Below are positions 1 through 5,077 of a stretch of 6,412 nt of DNA, in pieces. Position 1 is the first letter of the stretch. The number at the start of each line of letters is the position of its first letter. This stretch comes from Bacillota bacterium (lineage in GTDB: Bacteria; Bacillota; Bacilli; Paenibacillales; Paenibacillaceae), in contig JAEWJS010000100.1 in NCBI GenBank assembly GCA_023386495.1, forward strand, positions 1 to 6,412, written 5' to 3'. Made by a program: the position numbers and the translations under genes. The notes beneath the pieces are model-generated. The model searched no databases. It saw nothing but the letters and a program-made list of their open reading frames with translations, and was not told the DNA's origin.

Positions 1-1036
1 GCCGTGGTATGTCGAGCGATTCATTAACTATAAGCTGCCGGACCTCTCGCCTTCGTCGCTGCTCGAATACGTGCGCGATTACGAGACGTTCTTCGCTTGG
101 CTGTTAGCAGAAGGACTCACGGAAGCGTCCTCCATTCGCGAAATTCCGCTTACGGATCTCGAGCAGCTTCATATGGACAGCGTGGATCATTATAAAATGT
201 TTCTCGCCGCGCACAAAACGCATGCCAACAGCAAAACGACGATTTCGCGCAAGCTGTCCTCCCTCCGCTCGCTTTTTCACTACCTCAGCCAGATCGCCGA
301 AGACGACGACTTCTACCCGCTCCTCAAGCGGAACGTCATGGCGAAGGTGTCCATTAAGCGCACGCACAAGCCGAAGGACACGGCCGCGCGCCTGGAGGGC
401 AAGCTGCTGCAGGAAGAAGAAATTGTCGAATTTCTGCACTATGTGCGTCAAGGCTATGCGAGCGAAGTCGCGTTGAATAAACAAGCCCTATATGCGTATG
501 AGAAAAATAAAGTGCGGGACGCGTGCATTGTCAGCCTCGTGCTGCATTCGGGGCTTCGCGTCTCGGAGGTCGTCAATCTGAACGTCGACGATATCGACAT
601 GAAGCGCAAGCTGGCGTACGTCTACCGCAAGGGAGCAGGCGACGAGACGTTCAAGACGCCGGTCTACTTTCGCCAAGATGCATCATCGGATCTGGCCCTA
701 TACATGCGGCAGCGCGATTCTTCCTATCATGCCCCGAAGCGGGAAAAAGCACTCTTCTTAGCCGTCGCGAACGGGAAAAAAGAAGGTTCGCGAATGACCA
801 AGCGCGCGATCCAGGAGATGGTCGTGAAGTACGCCAAACGATTCGGCAAGCCCTATCTGTCCGTGCACAAGCTGCGGCATTCGTTCGCGACCGACTATTA
901 CCTGCGCAACGACATCTACAAGACGCAGGAACAGCTGGGGCATGCGTCGCCGGAGACGACTCAAATCTATGCCCATCTGACCGATCGGACGATGGCTGAG
1001 GCGATCGACCGGTCGAAGGATGCGAAGGACGATTAG
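1..1036 (+). CDS. xerS: XerS-type tyrosine recombinase, 5' end outside the window
   Basis: Site-specific tyrosine recombinase of the XerC/XerD/XerS group. It is expected to act in the cytoplasm on chromosomal dif-like sites to resolve chromosome dimers at division. The reading frame is open to the left edge: in-frame codons from base 2 give PWYVERFINYKLPDLSPSSL, typical XerS N-terminal text. The GTG at 71 is therefore an internal Val codon, not the start. At least 344 residues are visible against about 350-360 for XerS (from memory), so only a short N-terminus is missing. Numbering from base 71, the SAM-like core-binding domain spans about 1-100 and the catalytic domain about 115-315. The catalytic set is complete: R163 (GLRVSE), K187 (YRKG), H266 and R269 (HKLRH), H291 (LGH) and the nucleophile Y300 (bases 968-970). 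The stop is TAG at 1034-1036. A stem-loop follows. XerS is best known as the single-recombinase Xer system of streptococci and lactococci. An integrase is less likely given the complete XerS-like N-terminus and the absence of phage or att context. Confidence 0.85.
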   Translation, partial: PWYVERFINYKLPDLSPSSLLEYVRDYETFFAWLLAEGLTEASSIREIPLTDLEQLHMDSVDHYKMFLAAHKTHANSKTTISRKLSSLRSLFHYLSQIAEDDDFYPLLKRNVMAKVSIKRTHKPKDTAARLEGKLLQEEEIVEFLHYVRQGYASEVALNKQALYAYEKNKVRDACIVSLVLHSGLRVSEVVNLNVDDIDMKRKLAYVYRKGAGDETFKTPVYFRQDASSDLALYMRQRDSSYHAPKREKALFLAVANGKKEGSRMTKRAIQEMVVKYAKRFGKPYLSVHKLRHSFATDYYLRNDIYKTQEQLGHASPETTQIYAHLTDRTMAEAIDRSKDAKDD

Positions 1037-1068
1037 ATCAGCCGCTTGACCAGATTGCATTGCATACC

Positions 1069-1102
1069 GAAGAAGCGTCCCCGATGGCGGAGACGCTTCT
1101 TC
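1069..1102 (+). terminator. Rho-independent-type stem-loop after the recombinase gene
   Basis: Bases 1069-1079 (GAAGAAGCGTC) and 1092-1102 (GACGCTTCTTC) form a perfect 11-bp stem. Inside it, after one C-A mismatch, CCG 1081-1083 pairs with CGG/CGC bases 1088-1090, leaving an ATGG loop. The 3' arm and the following bases (CTTCTTCTTG) are pyrimidine-rich, but there is no uninterrupted T run. The stem starts 32 bases after the recombinase stop and lies 47 bases past the stop of the convergent gene at 1149. It could therefore serve both strands, better on plus. Confidence 0.72.
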
Positions 1103-1148
1103 TTGCTGCGAGCATGAGTTAGGATACGATAAGTCTAAGTCCGTCTGA

Positions 1149-1658
1149 TTAGGATGTCTCGCGGTTGCGATTGCGCAGGCCGGCAAGACCGAGCAGACCC
1201 AACAGGCCGAGCCAGCCCCAATCCATGTCATTGTCCGTGTTCGCGGCTTGCGCACGCAGCCGCTGGCTCGTCATGTTCGTATTGCCGACGCCGGCGCTGT
1301 TCGTTGCATAACGGCGGTAGGCATTATTCGTGCCGTTGTTGACGTTAGCCCCGTTGTTGCCGCCTGTGCGCGTGGTGAAGTTGCCGTTCGCGTTCATGTT
1401 GCGATTCGTCGTACGATCCGTAGTGCGATCCATGGTGCCGGTTCTGCTATCCGTCCGGCCGCTTCTGTCGTAGAAGCCGTTGTTCCCCATCATATCGCCG
1501 TTGCTGTTCGTCGTGTACCCTGACGGGTTCATGATCCCATTGCCGTTGCCGGTGCCGGTGCCTGTCATGCCGCTCGTACCGTTCTCAGCGAACACCGGGG
1601 AAGACAATGCCAACATCAGACCCGCACCTGCGATCACGCTCTTGAATGCACGATTCAT
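1149..1658 (-). CDS. Secreted low-complexity protein with WGxxGxxG C-terminal segment
   Basis: A 169-residue exported protein of unknown function. Residues 1-24 form a signal peptide: basic start (NRAFK), hydrophobic core (about 8-19) and likely cleavage after VFA at 24. The mature region, about 25-145, is low in complexity and rich in Asn, Gly, Thr and Arg, with imperfect DRTT/NRN repeats around 77-90. It lacks Cys and any recognisable enzyme motif. The C-terminus has three parts: W147-G148-x-x-G151-x-x-G154, a Leu/Gly hydrophobic stretch to about L161, then a basic RNRNR tail at 162-166. This matches the WGxxGxxG class of small bacterial proteins, whose tail resembles other C-terminal sorting or anchoring signals; that role is inferred by analogy. 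The start ATG (1656-1658) follows a fair AAGGGTGG Shine-Dalgarno, 10 bases away. The gene lies 146 bases downstream of the kinase on the same strand. It may be read through from the kinase operon or have its own promoter; neither is proven. Confidence 0.8.
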   Translation of the reverse strand: MNRAFKSVIAGAGLMLALSSPVFAENGTSGMTGTGTGNGNGIMNPSGYTTNSNGDMMGNNGFYDRSGRTDSRTGTMDRTTDRTTNRNMNANGNFTTRTGGNNGANVNNGTNNAYRRYATNSAGVGNTNMTSQRLRAQAANTDNDMDWGWLGLLGLLGLAGLRNRNRETS

Positions 1659-1668
1659 TCTTGTGCTG

Positions 1669-1676
1669 CCACCCTT
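1669..1676 (-). promoter_or_regulatory. Ribosome binding site of the WGxxGxxG protein gene
   Basis: On the minus strand AAGGGTGG lies 10 bases before the ATG at 1656-1658. It departs from AAGGAGG but is the only purine-rich site nearby. It supports this ATG, whose product begins directly with a good signal peptide. The last two Gs can pair in a weak 7-bp stem (1664-1670 with 1691-1697, one G-U pair), which places the rest of the site in a 20-base loop. Confidence 0.5.
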
Positions 1677-1788
1677 CGTCTCGTAGTATGAGCAGCAATG
1701 GCGACTGTACCGCCCTTCGCTCTACCTTGGTTTTCCCCGTGACGAGATCGGCAATCCGTATTGGACTATGGGAGTTGATGGCGATGCT

Positions 1789-1817
1789 GCGCAACGCGTA
1801 ACGGCTATCGCTTGCGC
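1789..1817 (-). other. Stem-loop across the kinase stop codon
   Basis: GCGCAA at 1789-1794 pairs with TTGCGC at 1812-1817, and GCG at 1796-1798 pairs with CGC at 1809-1811. C1795 is bulged and the loop is 10 bases. The structure spans the kinase TAG stop (1805-1807). No T run follows on either strand, so it is not a canonical intrinsic terminator. It could be a weak 3' stabilising or attenuating structure, or chance in GC-rich sequence. Confidence 0.3.
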
Positions 1818-4666
1818 TTCGTCAGCACGGCCTCCACCGCTGCGGACAGCTTGCCGGGCAGGAACGGCTTGACGAGAAAATGGTCGACGCCGGCCTTAGC
1901 CGCGCGAGATTGCTCCTCGTAGGCGCTTGAAATGATCATGGGGATGGCGGACAGCCGTTCATGCGCCTTCATCGCCTCGATCACTTCCCAGCCGCCATAC
2001 CCCTCTTCCAGCATCAGGTCGATCACGACGACGTCCGGCATAAGTTCCGGCATGGACGCGATCGCTCTTCGACCCTCCGCGAACAGCTGTACGCGGTAAC
2101 CGTTCTCCTGCAATTCATCCTGCAGCATCGCGGCCAGGCTGCGGTCATTCTCAAGGAGCAGCACAACCGGAGCGTCAGATGCCGCCGAATCTCCGCTTGA
2201 GGTTACGGGATCGTCGGTGCGGAGCGAATCCCCATCATGTATATGTACAGGCAGCGTCACGGTGAAGCAGCTGCCTTCGCCCAATCGGGAGGTTACGGTT
2301 ATCGTGCCCTGATGGCGTTCGATAATTTCCTTGACGATCGCAAGCCCCAGGCCGGTGCCCCCGATCTCGCGGCGATCCGTATTGTCCACGCGGTAAAACT
2401 TGTCGAACAGCTTCGGCATCGCTTCCTCCGGAATGCCTAACCCGGAATCGGTGACACTAATGTGCAAGTGATGGCCTTGCAGTCGGCAGGCGATCGCGAT
2501 GCGTCCGCCATTCGGCGAATATTTAATGGCATTACTTATTAAGTTCATGAATACTTGGTGAAGCTTGCTGCGGTCGGCGTACACCAAGGCTTCCGGCGAT
2601 TGATTGTCCCAGGTCAGCGTATGCTGGCCGGTATTGACCTGCTGCAAGCCGATGACATCCTGCATCACTTCTTCCAGCAGCATCTCCTTCATCTCATAGC
2701 CCTGCTTGCCGGATTCCATGCGCTGTAGGTCCAGGAAATCGTTGATCAGCGTCGTCAATCGATTCGCTTCCTGATGAATGGTCGCAATGTATTTACGCTG
2801 TCGCTCCGGCGTTAGCTCGCGGTGCAGCAATAGTTCCGCGAAGCCGAGCACGCTGGCCAGCGGCGTGCGCAGCTCATGGCTGACGGTGCTGACGAATTCC
2901 GACTTCATTCGGTCGATCTCGTATTCGGCCGTTACGTCGCGATGCACGAGCAGCTTGCCGAACAACTCGCCTTGCCGGTAAAGCGGTTCTACATAGATCT
3001 GGACATATTTGGTGACGGGATGGGACAGCTCATAATACATGCTGCGCGCTTCTTGCCGGTCTCCCGTAAAATGCCGATGCACGAACCGCACGATCGCTTC
3101 GGAATCCTCTACCTTATCCGTTAGCAGCCGCGTGAATTCGCTCAGCCGCATGCCGCTCGCCGTCATCGTCGCCGGATCCATGTCGAGCAGCTCGTACCAT
3201 TGCGAGTTCACATGGATCGTACCGCCATGCACGTCGACCAATTGGATCGCTTCTTGGATCGTATTGAGCATGTCATAGTTGAGCTGGCGCTGGTACTCGG
3301 ACTCCTCGTACATGTCCAGCTTGACCAGCGCAAGCGAGATCTGCGTCGCCAGGCTTAGCAGTTCTTCTTCTTCGCTTGCCGTTACGGGAGCGCCGATTCG
3401 CGTGAGCAATAGGCATGCCATGAGCTCCTGTTGGTCGCCCAGCACCGGGACATACAGATCGGTAGCCTGTATCGGTACCTGATTCAAGCCCTTCTCGCCC
3501 TGCGTGGCCTCACGCTCGACCTTATGCAGCTGCTTGGTGGCCATGACGCGCGCCAGCATGCTCTCGTCGCTGACGGCCAGGAAGGATTCGGCCGCCGCAG
3601 GCGTAATACCGAACGCTGCATATTCGCGCGTCGCGTTCATGCGGATGATCATGCCTTTGTCCGACTTGGTCATGTCGGTGATGCCGCGGATGATGCTGTC
3701 GAGCAGCTGCTGCTTATCGAGCGTATTGGCCAGCGCCTGCACCAACTGATTGCGCTTCTGCAGCAATTGGCTCGTCTCCTCGGTCTGCATCAGCGCATCC
3801 TGCAGCTCTTCCTGCTGCATCTGCAGCTCATCCTGCTGCGCCAATAGCTCTTCATTCTGCGCGACCAGCTCGTCTTCCTTGCCGATCAGCGTAATCATCA
3901 TCGTATCCAGCGAGCGGGAGAGCTGACCGATCTCGTCATCGCGCGATCCGAATTGGAAGTGCACCGGTTCGCCGCGCGCGAAGCGGCTGGCGGTCAGCGA
4001 CAGCTCGCTCAGCGGCGCATTGATGTCCGAAGCCACTCGCCGCACGATGAGGTACGACAGGAACAGGATGAACATGATATAGAGGATAAAATAAATGCCG
4101 ACCTTGCTCAGTTCCTGGATCAGACGATCGTTCTCAGCGCTGGATGCCGCGAGAATATCCAGCTCGAGCTTCTTGGAGTAGGCGATCAGCTCGTTGGTCG
4201 GATTGCTCTCGTCGGCTGTGACAAGCTGACGGATCCGCTCGTACTGTCCTTCCTGCGCATATAGCGTTGCCTGCGGAATTAGCGTGGTGAAATAATTGTC
4301 GAAGTACGTTTCGATCTTCGCGAGTATTTCCCGCTCTGCATTAGATAACGGAAGGTCCTTCAGCTTAATCAGATTGCCGTCCAAGCTTTCCTTGATCTCA
4401 TACACCATCTCGTATTCATACTCTGTGAGGAACACCAGATAGCCGCGGAAGTGCATGACGACCTCTTTCGTATCGCTCGCGATATCCGATACGATCCGCT
4501 GCTTCAGATTCATCTCCCGGATGCGTTCCGTATAGTCGGTCGTAATGGACACCGTGCTGAACAAGACGAGTACGGCTCCCGCGAGAATGAGGAGCAGCGC
4601 GCTCGTCGTCAAGGCGATGAAACGCCGCTTAATGCTGCCCCTGTAGAAGCTGCGCCATCTAGCCAT
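1805..4666 (-). CDS. Membrane hybrid histidine kinase (extracellular sensor-HAMP-GAF-PAS-HisKA-HATPase-REC)
   Basis: A 953-residue sensor kinase that autophosphorylates on His and carries its own receiver domain. Order of parts: TM1 about 17-38; an all-helical extracellular sensor about 42-188, CHASE3-like; TM2 about 189-208; HAMP about 209-261; a Gln/Glu-rich coiled coil about 262-315; GAF about 316-450; PAS about 460-578; HisKA about 583-650 with the H box SHELRTP and phospho-acceptor H597; HATPase about 690-806 with N box N708/N712, G1 box DSGLG (740-744) and G2 box GGTGLG (769-774); a short linker; and a receiver about 832-953 with phospho-acceptor D883, S914 and K933. In the receiver the usual acidic pair reads E839-N840 instead of E/D-D, although D841 follows. 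No HPt or DNA-binding domain is present. The ATG at 4664-4666 overlaps the response regulator's end by 8 bases and is preceded by AAGGAG, so translation is probably coupled. The signal sensed cannot be told from sequence. The CHASE3 label is the least certain part. Confidence 0.93.
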   Translation of the reverse strand: MARWRSFYRGSIKRRFIALTTSALLLILAGAVLVLFSTVSITTDYTERIREMNLKQRIVSDIASDTKEVVMHFRGYLVFLTEYEYEMVYEIKESLDGNLIKLKDLPLSNAEREILAKIETYFDNYFTTLIPQATLYAQEGQYERIRQLVTADESNPTNELIAYSKKLELDILAASSAENDRLIQELSKVGIYFILYIMFILFLSYLIVRRVASDINAPLSELSLTASRFARGEPVHFQFGSRDDEIGQLSRSLDTMMITLIGKEDELVAQNEELLAQQDELQMQQEELQDALMQTEETSQLLQKRNQLVQALANTLDKQQLLDSIIRGITDMTKSDKGMIIRMNATREYAAFGITPAAAESFLAVSDESMLARVMATKQLHKVEREATQGEKGLNQVPIQATDLYVPVLGDQQELMACLLLTRIGAPVTASEEEELLSLATQISLALVKLDMYEESEYQRQLNYDMLNTIQEAIQLVDVHGGTIHVNSQWYELLDMDPATMTASGMRLSEFTRLLTDKVEDSEAIVRFVHRHFTGDRQEARSMYYELSHPVTKYVQIYVEPLYRQGELFGKLLVHRDVTAEYEIDRMKSEFVSTVSHELRTPLASVLGFAELLLHRELTPERQRKYIATIHQEANRLTTLINDFLDLQRMESGKQGYEMKEMLLEEVMQDVIGLQQVNTGQHTLTWDNQSPEALVYADRSKLHQVFMNLISNAIKYSPNGGRIAIACRLQGHHLHISVTDSGLGIPEEAMPKLFDKFYRVDNTDRREIGGTGLGLAIVKEIIERHQGTITVTSRLGEGSCFTVTLPVHIHDGDSLRTDDPVTSSGDSAASDAPVVLLLENDRSLAAMLQDELQENGYRVQLFAEGRRAIASMPELMPDVVVIDLMLEEGYGGWEVIEAMKAHERLSAIPMIISSAYEEQSRAAKAGVDHFLVKPFLPGKLSAAVEAVLTKRKR

Positions 4667-5024
4667 TCAGCATCTCCTTCACCTTATCGATCAGCGCGAG
4701 CGGGCTGAACGGTTTAGATAGGAATGCATCTGCCCCAGCCGCGAGCACCTTCTGCTGCTCGCTGAGCTGGCTCTTCGCCGAGAGCATCATGATCGGCACC
4801 GCCTGCTTGCCTTGCAGCATGCGCGTCTGCTCGATCACTTCGATTCCCGTAAGCTTCGGCATCATATAATCCAATACGATCAGGTCATAATCGTGCTGCT
4901 TAATTCTATCGAACGCTTCTTCCCCGTCGCATGCGATATCGATCTCGTATCCCTCGTCCTCCAGCGAATCCACGATCAGCATTCGCAATACGGCTTCGTC
5001 TTCCGCCAATAGGATCCTTGCCAT
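4659..5024 (-). CDS. Single-domain CheY-like response regulator
   Basis: A 121-residue stand-alone receiver domain with no output domain. All key residues are present: acidic pocket E8-D9 followed by E10, phospho-acceptor D52 in VLDYMMP, the switch residue S82 (LSAK) and K104-P105 (SKPF). The length matches one (beta-alpha)5 receiver. The ATG at 5022-5024 has a perfect AAGGAGG 7 bases upstream (5032-5038). The gene starts 53 bases after the glycosyltransferase stop, and its TAG lies inside the start region of the kinase gene (ATGGCTAG overlap). The natural partner is the hybrid kinase encoded next. With no DNA-binding region, it should act by protein contact, or as a phosphate shuttle or sink between the kinase and another target. 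It could also belong to a chemotaxis-like circuit, but no other che genes are visible. Confidence 0.93.
   Translation of the reverse strand: MARILLAEDEAVLRMLIVDSLEDEGYEIDIACDGEEAFDRIKQHDYDLIVLDYMMPKLTGIEVIEQTRMLQGKQAVPIMMLSAKSQLSEQQKVLAAGADAFLSKPFSPLALIDKVKEMLNG
4674..4679 (-). promoter_or_regulatory. Ribosome binding site of the hybrid kinase, inside the regulator gene
   Basis: Minus-strand AAGGAG lies 7 bases before the kinase ATG at 4664-4666, within the last codons of the response regulator gene. Together with the 8-base overlap it fixes the kinase start and suggests coupled translation of the two proteins. Confidence 0.7.
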
Positions 5025-5031
5025 TCCTTCG

Positions 5032-5038
5032 CCTCCTT
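5032..5038 (-). promoter_or_regulatory. Strong ribosome binding site of the response regulator
   Basis: A perfect AAGGAGG on the minus strand, 7 bases before the ATG at 5022-5024, in the 53-base gap after the glycosyltransferase gene. No convincing promoter or terminator was found in this gap, which favours co-transcription with the glycosyltransferase. Confidence 0.7.
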
Positions 5039-5077
5039 CATATGCTGTCTATTCGATCTCAGACACTCGTTAAGCCG

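Noticed and set aside
1119..1155. Direct repeat TTAGGAT at 1119-1125 and 1149-1155, considered as part of a Xer or attachment site
   Set aside because: Only 7 bases, no paired inverted arms with a 6-8 base centre, and the second copy overlaps the stop codon of the WGxxGxxG gene. Likely chance.
758..1255. Minus-strand open frame of 165 codons across the recombinase end and the terminator
   Set aside because: It overlaps the catalytic region of the recombinase, the stem-loop and the WGxxGxxG gene tail in another frame, and has no recognisable product.
1684..1690. Minus-strand CATACTA, like a sporulation sigma-G -10 element
   Set aside because: No matching -35 at 16-18 bases, and the implied start would fall at or inside the ribosome binding site.
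1585..1794. Minus-strand 69-codon frame starting at TTG in the leader of the WGxxGxxG gene
   Set aside because: Weak start with no clear ribosome binding site; it runs into the signal-peptide region of the real gene in another frame, and no family was recognised.
1765..1794. Possible minus-strand sigma-A promoter: TTGCGC (1789-1794), 18-base spacer, CATAGT (1765-1770)
   Set aside because: Only 3 of 6 and 4 of 6 consensus matches, with no extended -10. Too weak to annotate.
5025..5077. Possible promoter between the glycosyltransferase and regulator genes (TTAACG then TAGACA)
   Set aside because: Poor -10 match (3 of 6) in a short 53-base gap; co-transcription is the simpler reading.
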